Assembly (NCBI GenBank): GCA_023399055.1
Contig: JAEWQV010000010.1
Location: 744,001 to 808,000 of the forward strand
DNA length: 64,000 bases
Direction of reading: 5' to 3'
Origin: Bacillota bacterium
Lineage (GTDB): Bacteria; Bacillota; Clostridia; Lachnospirales; Lachnospiraceae
A program made the position numbers and the translations under genes. Within the stretch, counting starts at the first letter, position 1. Every line of letters begins with the position of its first letter. The notes below the pieces were generated by a model that was not told where the DNA came from, made no database searches, and saw only the letters and a list, made by a program, of their open reading frames with translations. Shown here piece by piece: positions 16,811 through 25,414 of the stretch.

Positions 16811-19075
16811 TTACTTAGATACCATTGCAAGCCTTAAGAATCTAGGTCGATAAATATCTCCATATTTAAAGCAATCTTCACCGTTCACATTATAAGAAAT
16901 AATCAGTTCCTCTGAACCAGATAGTGCAGGGTGTGCTTTTGCATTATAAGTATTATTGCCATTACCAATGGTTGTTAAGGTAGAGTCATGGGTGTAAATG
17001 GTTGTTTGCTTGGTATATGGTGTATAGGGTGTATCTGACATTGATACTTTAATCGTTGCGCTGTTTGTCAGATAACTCCAAACAAATAAATATTTTCCTT
17101 TATTCTCGCCGGTTTGAATCTGTGTCACACTGCATTCCGGTGCGATATCCTTCTCCAGATACAGGAATTTAGAGGGTACTTCACTGCTCCAGTTATTATC
17201 ACTGCCCAAATACTCATAGGACGCAAAGTTTTCGATATCCTCAGGTTTTACTCTTGAAACCACCAATTGACGTCCTAGATTTTCAATATCATTATAACCA
17301 TACACATAGATGTATCCGTCCGGATTTATTACTCCGGCAGCTTCTGTGCTTTGATATACCGCACCTCCAAAATAGAATTCACTTTTTGTATCAGACACAT
17401 CACAGAGCTGCTTTTTCTCGTCATTGATAATTTTAAGCGAATTATAATTAACCACTCCGTCAACAATATCATATCTTGCCAAATCCACACCGATTTGTTC
17501 AAAACCAAATAACGTAGGTACAGAATCAATTCTTAGACAATATACATAGAGATAATCACCCAGCACAAAGATGTCTCCCAGCCAATAATAGATCTCTTTT
17601 CCTGCTTTCGTTGCAGGGATGGAAGGATTCGGAATAATATTAGCGGTTTTGTTACTTGCAGGAATACGGAACTTCATCTTCGCAGGGTCCGGAATTCCTC
17701 CGGTTAAAATGGCACTTGTATTATTTACCATAGATACTCCGCTTCGAAGATCAGTTTTTGGATCCACAGAAGATAGAATGGTATCGCTAAAAAGGAAGAA
17801 GGTACTCTGCTCTTGCTCCTTTCGTTCATAGTTATAATCCAGTCCATCCAGAGTAACAGTATAAATGCCGTCGGCCCCTGACCAGCCTTCATAATTGGAA
17901 AGCAAAGCTGAATAGTCCGGCGCCTCGTCACAGTACCAGCCTTCTCCTAAGAATGCACTGACCTCGCTTAAACCGACACGGTCTCCGCCATAATTACTCA
18001 TAATCTCAATCTGAATATAATGGGTCTGAACATTTCCCATATCTATTGTCAAGGAAGGTGCCAATGCCTCGCTACCCTCCGCTTTGTCTAAAGAATAATT
18101 TCCGATTGTTTTCCAGGTGGTACAGTCATCCGAAATTTTAATTCTAAAATTCTGCAAACCATAATCTAAATGCTCCGGGTCATTATAATTCCATAATACC
18201 AATTCCTTTACCGGATACTGACCCTTTAGATCAACTAGAAAATCAATCGCTGTAGCCTTCTGGCTGTACATATGCTCCGGTTTATTATCATGGGTTGCTG
18301 TTTTCGTAAGATCACTTAACCCTGTTCCATTGACAAAGTTATAATCCTCTGCTTCTGCTGACCATTTTCCGTTAATATAACGCTCCAGCGGTGAGGATGA
18401 GATGCTTTCACCTGCCAGGATAGGCTGTTTGTATCGGAAGAGTCTGATTTCACTAAGACCATTGCCGTTGCCGCCATAATTACTATCTACCGTTATCTTT
18501 ATAAATCTTGCGCTTACACCATTCAATTGAATGGATTTTGAATCTATTGTGTTGGTTGCTTTCATTCCCGGCTCTCCGGAGCCTTTTGCTAACGTATACT
18601 TCGTGTCTCCGGTAAATATTAGGTTATCTTCAGAATAGGAAACTGTAATATCTTTTAACCCGCTTTCTGTATCACCTTCGGCGTTATAGTTCCAAAGATA
18701 CAATTCTCCCAGTTTCTCTATATGTCCAATATCAAAAAGGAACTCAGTGGTATCCCCTTTGTACATGTCATTTACAATATTGGAATGCAGATGAGTTCTG
18801 CCCTTATTTCCGCTCATACCAGAATTATCTATGATTGCCTGATATGCTTCTTCCATTGCATTTAGCGTTAACATCGTCCCAACCTCCTGTACCACCGTGG
18901 TTGCACCAATATATTCTGCACCATTGTCTTCCTGCCCAAGCTCCGGATTACCTGTCGGAGGATTTTGTGTTTCACCCTCCTTGGGTTTTCCTCCATCTTT
19001 TGCACAGGAAGTAAGTGCTGCCGCTATTAGGATACTAAGGAGAGCAATTTTTATTTTATTTCTGTTTCTTATCAT
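16811..19075 (-). CDS. Lipoprotein with two discoidin-like domains and a propeller-like (DUF5005/DUF4185-type) domain
   Basis: 754 aa. Signal peptide with lipobox LTSC (MIRNRNKIKI start, 19075, GGAG upstream). Two F5/8 type C-like carbohydrate-binding domains (about 45-225 and 235-400) both contain the LWNYN and GLSEIRLF/GLSEVSAF patterns. The C-terminal half (about 410-754) starts YEGWSGADGIYTVTLDG, carries SMVNNTSAIL and repeated YLYVY/YIYVYG blades, and resembles DUF5005/DUF4185 five-bladed propellers related to glycosidase folds. It is displayed on the outer membrane face. Binding or processing of the glycan imported by the neighbouring transporter is inferred. Paralogues are at 22177-24333 and 48458-50857. 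Confidence 0.82.
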   Translation of the reverse strand: MIRNRNKIKIALLSILIAAALTSCAKDGGKPKEGETQNPPTGNPELGQEDNGAEYIGATTVVQEVGTMLTLNAMEEAYQAIIDNSGMSGNKGRTHLHSNIVNDMYKGDTTEFLFDIGHIEKLGELYLWNYNAEGDTESGLKDITVSYSEDNLIFTGDTKYTLAKGSGEPGMKATNTIDSKSIQLNGVSARFIKITVDSNYGGNGNGLSEIRLFRYKQPILAGESISSSPLERYINGKWSAEAEDYNFVNGTGLSDLTKTATHDNKPEHMYSQKATAIDFLVDLKGQYPVKELVLWNYNDPEHLDYGLQNFRIKISDDCTTWKTIGNYSLDKAEGSEALAPSLTIDMGNVQTHYIQIEIMSNYGGDRVGLSEVSAFLGEGWYCDEAPDYSALLSNYEGWSGADGIYTVTLDGLDYNYERKEQEQSTFFLFSDTILSSVDPKTDLRSGVSMVNNTSAILTGGIPDPAKMKFRIPASNKTANIIPNPSIPATKAGKEIYYWLGDIFVLGDYLYVYCLRIDSVPTLFGFEQIGVDLARYDIVDGVVNYNSLKIINDEKKQLCDVSDTKSEFYFGGAVYQSTEAAGVINPDGYIYVYGYNDIENLGRQLVVSRVKPEDIENFASYEYLGSDNNWSSEVPSKFLYLEKDIAPECSVTQIQTGENKGKYLFVWSYLTNSATIKVSMSDTPYTPYTKQTTIYTHDSTLTTIGNGNNTYNAKAHPALSGSEELIISYNVNGEDCFKYGDIYRPRFLRLAMVSK

Positions 19076-19176
19076 CTTCTTGCTCCATTCTGCCACCAAA
19101 ACAGTGGCTGCATAGAATAATATTAATTTACTTATGTAGGAACAAAAGTAGCACACTCTTGCTTTGCAAAATTTTT

Positions 19177-19202
19177 ATGCACAGCTTTCGTTTCGTGTGC
19201 AT
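19177..19202. repeat. Inverted repeat ATGCACA/TGTGCAT in intergenic leader
   Basis: ATGCACA (19177-19183) and TGTGCAT (19196-19202) flank a 12-nt loop. The site is in the 345-bp gap 19076-19420, between a terminator and the lipoprotein gene 16811-19075. A weak minus-strand promoter (TTGTTC, 17 bp, TATTAT) follows about 60 bp further on toward the gene. Confidence 0.4.
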
Positions 19203-19268
19203 AGCTGCACATCATCAGCCCACAAGGTTTTAATATAATAGGAAAATCTAAGGAATTTCCCCTTATAT

Positions 19269-19310
19269 AAAAAAGGAAAACTGCGGCAGATCCGCCGTTT
19301 TCCTTTTTTA
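19269..19310 (-). terminator. Intrinsic terminator inside the locus
   Basis: AAAAAAGGAAAAC and GTTTTCCTTTTTT with inner GCGG/CCGC form a strong stem with T-runs on both strands. It follows the LamG lipoprotein gene and probably ends or attenuates transcription from the importer promoter before the 16811-19075 gene. Confidence 0.85.
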
Positions 19311-19420
19311 TTAAATTGTTGACTAGTGAAATGAATTGTCATTTCATCTTGTTTACGCAAAGATATAAGTGAAACATTTATTCGCCATAATTTGCAGTTA
19401 CATCATTTTTTAAACTACAA

Positions 19421-21151
19421 TTATTTCTTCTTTTTCATAAATACTACGCCTGCAACTGCAGCAGCAACTACTACTACAAGGATTACCACTATAACCACAG
19501 GATTTACTCCGCTCTCACTGTCTTCTGCCACAGGAGTCTCTGTTACTGCCGGAGCAGTTGTTGGTGCCGGTGCTTCTGTTACAGCCGTATCCGTACCTCC
19601 AACTTCATCAATAACGGAAGGATCATAAGGTTTTTCAACCGCTGTTGTGTAACAGAGGGAGTTTACTTCTTCTGCGGAAAGTGCACCATCAAACACTAAC
19701 AGGTTATCCAGAAGACCAGTGCTTGCTCTCTTAACTGCCCCATTTTCAAAATAGCCACCAATGTTAAAACCACCGTTTGGATCGCCATAGGTTCCATCAT
19801 CAAAAAGACCCAAGCTATAAGTAAGTCCTGCTGCAACGGATAATCTTGCTTTTGCTGCAACCTGGCCGTCAATATACATATACACAAAGGCATCATTAAT
19901 ATTGCCAAATTCGTCATACTCATTCTGGAACACAAGGGTGTAGTTATGCCATTCGTTCAAATGAGCCTCCATAAAGTATCCCTCGGAGTATAACTTATCC
20001 TGTGTCTGCCAGTCAGCACTATTCATTTTTGCTAATAATTGAACACCTTCTACATCACCATCTTTTATGAACTCGATATCAATTACACCACCGCCCAAAG
20101 CACCAAGTCCTGCCGGAACAACGATCATGTTGGCTCCGGTATCTGTTTCTGTGTAATTTTCCATCTTGTAATAAAAGCTAAGGGTCATCTCATTGTAACT
20201 GTAAGATTTATTAGGTGAAGCCAAATAAGTGTTGCCATCTAACTTAATCGCCTGACCGTCAATACCTTCTGCAAACACCGGACCGCCCTCGGTGGACCCG
20301 GTACCGTAGATAAGGTCATTCTCTGCTGCTGTTCCGGCATTACTTAAGTCTCCATTAAAGCCAAAGTTAAGTACATTAGTAGTTACATGCTCTTCAGTAG
20401 GAACTTCCGCTCCTGTATATGTACCTGAGATTTTATATACTCCATCTGTAGCAGTAATCGGTGTTGCTTCGCCGGCACCGAATTGTACTGTCATAGAGTT
20501 GCCAAAATCAGGTTTCATAAGCTCAACACCATAATCCGTCAGGGATTGTAAGTCGGAGGTACCATTATTTAATGCAACTCCGTCCTTCGTACTATTAAAG
20601 TCAAACATGGTATCATCCGCCATAACGGTGGTTTGAATGCTCTTAAAAATAGCTGTTAAAACTGCTGTATTCTCTGTGTAGGTTACAACTCCATCTTCAC
20701 CTGTGATAAACTCCGGAGCTATATAACCGGCTGCAGCAGTTGCATCATAGGCAAGGGAAGCCAGCTTTGTTTTATAATCCTCAAAGGAACTGAAATTAAA
20801 GGTAAGATTGACAATTTCCCATTCAGCGCCACTGTCATCCACGGTAATATTTAACCAGCCCTCGCTGCCTGCTACCTTTGCGGTATAGTTCGCTTTTAAA
20901 TAATCTGCCAGCTTATCTCCGTGTAATTTAAGGAAATAATAACCACTGCCGTAACCATCTTGATTGTCATCGTTCTTTGGAATGGAGGCTGTTATCGTTC
21001 TGCTGCCGGAACCATCTTCGTTAAAGAGAATGGCTGCAGAAATCTGTATTGCAGTACATCCTGTCAATGCTAACATCATAACTGCAAGAAGTGCTACCAA
21101 AGTAATTTTTGAAATGTATTTTTTAAAAATGTTCTTCATTTTAATACCCAT
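19421..21151 (-). CDS. Lipoprotein with LppM-like and LamG-like domains, C-terminal anchor
   Basis: 576 aa. The signal peptide ends in lipobox LTGC. An N-terminal domain (about 32-250, opening TAIQISAAILFNEDGSG) is closely shared with the next gene. A LamG/concanavalin-like domain (about 265-505; SYSYNEMTLSFYYKME, GLLDNLLVFDGALSAEEV) is typical of sugar binding. A Pro/Thr/Ala linker and a membrane segment (about 550-572) end in KKKK. It would therefore be tethered at both ends. RBS support is ambiguous between 21151 and 21139. It is followed by a strong terminator. Function is inferred as surface glycan binding. Confidence 0.8.
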   Translation of the reverse strand: MGIKMKNIFKKYISKITLVALLAVMMLALTGCTAIQISAAILFNEDGSGSRTITASIPKNDDNQDGYGSGYYFLKLHGDKLADYLKANYTAKVAGSEGWLNITVDDSGAEWEIVNLTFNFSSFEDYKTKLASLAYDATAAAGYIAPEFITGEDGVVTYTENTAVLTAIFKSIQTTVMADDTMFDFNSTKDGVALNNGTSDLQSLTDYGVELMKPDFGNSMTVQFGAGEATPITATDGVYKISGTYTGAEVPTEEHVTTNVLNFGFNGDLSNAGTAAENDLIYGTGSTEGGPVFAEGIDGQAIKLDGNTYLASPNKSYSYNEMTLSFYYKMENYTETDTGANMIVVPAGLGALGGGVIDIEFIKDGDVEGVQLLAKMNSADWQTQDKLYSEGYFMEAHLNEWHNYTLVFQNEYDEFGNINDAFVYMYIDGQVAAKARLSVAAGLTYSLGLFDDGTYGDPNGGFNIGGYFENGAVKRASTGLLDNLLVFDGALSAEEVNSLCYTTAVEKPYDPSVIDEVGGTDTAVTEAPAPTTAPAVTETPVAEDSESGVNPVVIVVILVVVVAAAVAGVVFMKKKK

Positions 21152-21173
21152 ACCTTTCTAAAACTATATTCAT

Positions 21174-22109
21174 TTATTGGTTCTTACTACGTTTTTTCAT
21201 AAGTACAAAACCTGTTGCACAACCCGCAAGACAAACGAAGGAAATAACCGCAATAGCTATACTCTCACCTGTCTTCGGAACCTCTGCTGCAGTTTCATCA
21301 TTCGCTGTTGCTTCCTCAGTTGCTGTATTCTCTGTACTGGTTTCTGTGGTATCTGTAGTTGTATCTGTCTCAGCCTCTGGTGCACTTGCAACATAAGCTC
21401 CGGTGATCTTATATACGCCGTCTGCTGCTTCAACTGCTGTCGCTTTACCGGACCCTAATTGAATTGTAATTGCATTCCCATTTTCTGGTTTCATAAGCTC
21501 AACTCCATAATCCGTAAGAGACTTAAGATCCGCAGAACCATTATTTAAAGCGGTACCGTCCTTGGTGGAGTTAAAGTCAAAAACTGTATCGTCTGCCATA
21601 ATTGTGGTCTGAAGACTTTTGAAAATAGCGGTTAAGGCAGCTGCATTTTCACTATAGGTCGCTGTACCATCCTCGTTTACCAATAATTCAGGTGCTGCAT
21701 AGGCAGCTGCTGCCGTCTCATCGTAAGCAAGGGAAGCAAGCTTTGTTTTATAGTCAGCGAAGGAAGTAAATTCAAAGGTAAAGTTAATAACCTCCCAATC
21801 AGTACCACTGTTATCAACGGATATTGTTAACCATCCTTCGCTTCCTGGAACTGCTTTTTCATAAGCAGCTTTTAAATAATCCGCAAGTTCACTGCCATGT
21901 TTCTTAAAGTAATAATAAGCACTGCCATAACCATCTTGATTATCATCATCCTTGGCAATTGATGCGGTTATTGTTCTGCTGCCGGAACCATCTTCCTTTA
22001 AATCAATTGATGTTGAAATCTGCATTGCAGTACAGGCTGCAAAGGAAACCATAATCACCGCCAGAAGCGCTACAAGTACCAGTTTAGAAAAGCTAAAATT
22101 CTTTTTCAT
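21174..22109 (-). CDS. LppM-like lipoprotein with VPKTG sorting-like C-terminus
   Basis: 311 aa. Signal peptide with lipobox FAAC, then a domain (about 25-235) strongly similar to that of the following gene (EDGSGSRTITASI, GYGSxYYF, DYKTKLASLAYD, DDTVFDFNSTKDG). A Thr/Glu-rich linker (about 240-280) leads to VPKTGE, a hydrophobic stretch and KKRSKNQ, the layout of a sortase signal. Start at 22109 is fixed by GGAGGAGG 6 bp upstream; ATG 22133 lacks one. It is a duplicate of its neighbour without the LamG domain. A surface role is clear, the activity unknown. Confidence 0.8.
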   Translation of the reverse strand: MKKNFSFSKLVLVALLAVIMVSFAACTAMQISTSIDLKEDGSGSRTITASIAKDDDNQDGYGSAYYYFKKHGSELADYLKAAYEKAVPGSEGWLTISVDNSGTDWEVINFTFEFTSFADYKTKLASLAYDETAAAAYAAPELLVNEDGTATYSENAAALTAIFKSLQTTIMADDTVFDFNSTKDGTALNNGSADLKSLTDYGVELMKPENGNAITIQLGSGKATAVEAADGVYKITGAYVASAPEAETDTTTDTTETSTENTATEEATANDETAAEVPKTGESIAIAVISFVCLAGCATGFVLMKKRSKNQ

Positions 22110-22176
22110 ACAAAACCTCCTCCATAATTTCATATTTCATATTCAAAACCCCAATGGGGATTTCTTCGATTAGCTT

Positions 22177-24333
22177 TTAGAATTCCCTGTATCTTAAAAA
22201 TCTTGGCCGGTATAAGTTACCGCTCATCAAATGACTTTCATACTCCATACAATTGACATTATAGGTAATAAGAATTTCACCTTCTTCTGCGATGTTGTAA
22301 TGAGCTTTTGCATTATACTGATATACTTTTTTGAGTCCGTTGTAATCCAAATCATCAATCTTACTCAAACAATGCAGTGGAAGTATCTGATCAAAGGGAC
22401 CATAAGGAGTATCACCAATACGTGCTAAAATGTTATCGCCAACTCCACCGGAAGAATAGATATAGATATATTTTCCCTTATACTTGCCAGAATCCATCGG
22501 CATAACACTCATTTCAGGAGAGAGATCGGTTGCTATGGGCATGGAGTCCATCCTGTTTTTTGACCAACCCTGACCATCAAAGTAGGTATACGCCTCAAAG
22601 TTCACCATATCTTCCGGCAAGGTTCTGGCAACTACCAGATGTCTTACCCCATAGCCCATCTCCTTGATACCATAGATGTAAATATACCCATCCGGCTGCT
22701 CCATTCCTGCTTCTGCCGTATTTGCAAAGATACCGCAGCCAAACATTAATTTATCTTTCTCAAAAAGCGGAGTCTGTATGGTTCTCTGACTTTCTAAGTC
22801 CAGCTTTCCATCTTTTATATCGAATACTACCAGATCTACTCCGGTAACATGAAAACGAAAACCTTCCAGTAAATCCTCATTCTCCAAATCAGAGATAATA
22901 TTGTCTGTGAAGGAATAGAATTTTCCTCCTGTAATTATGCAGTCCTGCAACCAATAGGTATAATCTTTATTACTATGAATTAGGTTGCTAATCTCCTTAC
23001 TTCCATTTCTTCCCCAAAAGAAATCAGTTGTTGCATTAGCCGGATCAAGGCCTTCCAGGTAACAGAAGGAATTGTTCACCATATCGGCGCGGTTGCGGGA
23101 ATTTGTAACCGGATTCACCTTTCCGATAAAGGTATCTCCAAAGGATAATAAATTTCTAATCTTTGCTCTATCCTTACCTTTTGGCTTACTTTCCTTACCC
23201 TCCAGATTGGTAATAAAAATACCATCCGAACCGGTCCAACCCTCAAAATTACTGAAAAGACTGGTCCAATCCCTTGCGGGCTCCACATAATAGCCGCTAT
23301 CTGCACTGATAAAACGTATCTTACTTAATCCATAGCGAAACTCGAATCCATTCACACAGCCATGGGTTCCTACCCCTGCACCGCCGGTAACCGTAATCTT
23401 AAGAAATCTTGTATATATCGGCTCAAACCGTAACAGCTCACCGTTCGTTAACCTTGTGACTTCCATAGCTTCGCCGGTTCCCTTTGATAACTCATATTCC
23501 CCGAGCCGCTTCCATTCAAACCCGTTCAGACTCTCATAGATCGCTATCTTTCTTAAACCAGCAGAAAGCATTGTTGGCTCATTATAGTTATATAAATCAA
23601 TCCCCTTCAGGAAGGTGGACATATTCAAATCAAATATCAAATCCATATGCTCCGGGTTCGCATCGCTAAGATACATACTCTGCTCATTTGTTCCCTGTAA
23701 CCCCTGCTCCATGCCGTATTCGGAGGTGAGAACATCCAGCTCGGGACGAACGGCTCTCGCATAGATACTACCATCCTTATGAGGATTTTCCCGGTATAAG
23801 AAAAATCTTACCTGGCTTAGTCCATATCTGGTCTGACCTTCAATATACTTTCCATGGCAGCCTTCACCACTTTCGATGTCTGGTACAAGCTTTATGTATC
23901 TGGCAGAAAGGCCCGCAAAAGCTACCGGTGAATGCTTGCCATCCTCTAAGTTTGTGGCTTTCAGACCAGGTTTTCCGTTAGCGGGAGCAAACACATACGG
24001 ATAACCTTCTCCTTTAAACTCAAAGTACTCTTCATTGTCATAACTATAAAATATTTTTACTCTCTTTAGCCCTGAACCATAGCCATCGCTCTGATTTAAA
24101 TTCCAGATACACAGATATCCGAGGCGAACCACACTACCAAAATCAAAACCAATCCAGACATCCCTGGTTACTCCCCTGGCAGACAGCCACACTGTTTCCA
24201 GATCAACTCCTCTGGTATGTTCCATGCCTCCATACCCACTCATGTCAGCTCCACTTACAACATTCTCCGGACCGCGTACATAGGTACCTTCTTTGGCAAA
24301 TGCGGTCGGTCTGATATATTTACCATAAATCAT
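22177..24333 (-). CDS. Discoidin/propeller-like protein lacking a signal peptide
   Basis: 718 aa with the same domain order as the two lipoprotein paralogues: discoidin-like domains (about 1-185 and 190-345, LCIWNLN / DLYNYNEP, YGLSQVRFF / YGLSKIRF), then a propeller-like domain (about 355-718, FEGWTGSDGIF, MVNNSFCYL, IYIYGI). Unlike them it starts directly at the first domain: no hydrophobic N-terminus is present and the ATG follows GAGGG at 6 bp. It is therefore predicted to be cytoplasmic, with a role on imported sugar or as an enzyme. It follows the importer genes in the operon. Confidence 0.8.
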   Translation of the reverse strand: MIYGKYIRPTAFAKEGTYVRGPENVVSGADMSGYGGMEHTRGVDLETVWLSARGVTRDVWIGFDFGSVVRLGYLCIWNLNQSDGYGSGLKRVKIFYSYDNEEYFEFKGEGYPYVFAPANGKPGLKATNLEDGKHSPVAFAGLSARYIKLVPDIESGEGCHGKYIEGQTRYGLSQVRFFLYRENPHKDGSIYARAVRPELDVLTSEYGMEQGLQGTNEQSMYLSDANPEHMDLIFDLNMSTFLKGIDLYNYNEPTMLSAGLRKIAIYESLNGFEWKRLGEYELSKGTGEAMEVTRLTNGELLRFEPIYTRFLKITVTGGAGVGTHGCVNGFEFRYGLSKIRFISADSGYYVEPARDWTSLFSNFEGWTGSDGIFITNLEGKESKPKGKDRAKIRNLLSFGDTFIGKVNPVTNSRNRADMVNNSFCYLEGLDPANATTDFFWGRNGSKEISNLIHSNKDYTYWLQDCIITGGKFYSFTDNIISDLENEDLLEGFRFHVTGVDLVVFDIKDGKLDLESQRTIQTPLFEKDKLMFGCGIFANTAEAGMEQPDGYIYIYGIKEMGYGVRHLVVARTLPEDMVNFEAYTYFDGQGWSKNRMDSMPIATDLSPEMSVMPMDSGKYKGKYIYIYSSGGVGDNILARIGDTPYGPFDQILPLHCLSKIDDLDYNGLKKVYQYNAKAHYNIAEEGEILITYNVNCMEYESHLMSGNLYRPRFLRYREF

Positions 24334-24356
24334 GTCTATCCCTCACTAGCGTCCAT

Positions 24357-24377
24357 GCGTGCAACTTGCTTGCACGC
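24357..24377. repeat. Intra-operon hairpin GCGTGCAA/TTGCACGC
   Basis: 8-bp perfect stem with CTTGC loop, lacking a T-run, in the 82-bp spacer after the permease gene. Likely an mRNA processing or stability element. Confidence 0.5.
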
Positions 24378-24388
24378 CTAAATTCAAG

Positions 24389-24416
24389 GTGTGAAAATAG
24401 CCTTTTATTTTCACAC
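24389..24416 (-). repeat. Intra-operon hairpin at the permease stop codon
   Basis: GTGTGAAAATA pairs with TATTTTCACAC (11 bp perfect, 6-nt loop). The stem includes the last base of the permease stop codon. No T-run follows, so it is more likely a 3'-end protecting hairpin than a terminator. It separates importer genes from the downstream surface-protein genes. Confidence 0.6.
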
Positions 24417-25315
24417 TAGTCATTGTAAAATGCCCATTTCTTACGAGCTGCCTGTATAATAAGTACAAACACCGATATAATTACCAGCATGATCCAGGAC
24501 ATGGCAGATGCATAGCCCTGTCTTCCCACCGTAAAACCAGTATTGTAGATAAAGTAACCCATGTAATTGGTATTATATTCTCCGCCTGTCATCAACATCG
24601 GCTGTACAAACACCTGAAAGGCTGCAATAGTGGCAGTTAACAGGTTATAGAACAGAATCGGCGAAATTGCAGGTATGGTTACATGAAAGAATTTTGACAT
24701 AGTATTACCGCCGTCCACAGAGATCGCTTCATATAATTCAAGTGGTACATCCATTAAGGAGGAAAGGAAGATAACAACAGTTCCGCCAACACTCCACATA
24801 CCCATAATCGCAAGTCCTACCGTAGCCCACTTATAATCATGGAACCAGTCCGGTCCGTTTACTCCAAACAGTGAAAGTATCGTATTGAAAACACCGGTGG
24901 AACCTAATAACTGCTTCCACAGATATACGACGGACACAATACTTACTAAGGTTGGAATGTAGTACAAGGCTCGAAACACTTTCTTACCTCGTACCTTTGC
25001 ATTCAGGAGCATTGCTAGAAATAACGCAAATACCAGATTTAGAGGAACACTCAAGGCTACAAATTCCAAGGTATATAGAACGCTCTTCCAAAACTCCGGA
25101 TCAGATATGATAATTTTATAATTTTGTAACCCTCTCCATTCCATGAATAATGAGGTTGTAGTCGCATTCGTACAGGAAAGGTACAGAGAATAAAACAACG
25201 GAAAGGCCATCAGCAGAATGAAACCAATTAGCCAGGGTGCCGCAAACAACATACCCATGACTGCTTCTCGCCGATTATATTTCTTGATTTTTTTCTTTTT
25301 CTCTACACTAGTCAT
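24416..25315 (-). CDS. CUT1 sugar ABC importer permease (MalF type)
   Basis: 299 aa with six membrane segments. The EAA loop that docks the ATPase is YEAISVDGGNTMSKFFHVTIP. Family: carbohydrate ABC permease, MalF/UgpA type. Start at 25315 (MTSVEKKKK) is chosen because GGAG lies 6 bp upstream; ATG 25327 is inside that site. It pairs with the MalG-type permease at 26936-27835 and the binding protein between them. No ATPase gene is present, so a shared MsmX/UgpC-like ATPase elsewhere is expected. Substrate inferred as a manno-oligosaccharide. Confidence 0.92.
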   Translation of the reverse strand: MTSVEKKKKIKKYNRREAVMGMLFAAPWLIGFILLMAFPLFYSLYLSCTNATTTSLFMEWRGLQNYKIIISDPEFWKSVLYTLEFVALSVPLNLVFALFLAMLLNAKVRGKKVFRALYYIPTLVSIVSVVYLWKQLLGSTGVFNTILSLFGVNGPDWFHDYKWATVGLAIMGMWSVGGTVVIFLSSLMDVPLELYEAISVDGGNTMSKFFHVTIPAISPILFYNLLTATIAAFQVFVQPMLMTGGEYNTNYMGYFIYNTGFTVGRQGYASAMSWIMLVIISVFVLIIQAARKKWAFYND

Positions 25316-25328
25316 TGTAATCTCCATT

Positions 25329-25345
25329 CTGCCGCTCTACGGCAG
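25329..25345. repeat. Short GC hairpin upstream of permease
   Basis: CTGCCG and CGGCAG with CTCTA loop in the gap between binding-protein and permease genes, 14 bp before the permease ATG. Possible mRNA processing site setting different levels of binding protein and permease. Confidence 0.45.
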
Positions 25346-25414
25346 CCTACACATTTGAAAAAGACATTTACTTGACTTTTCCTTGCTTTTATTACATTTA
25401 TTAACTCATCCTAC

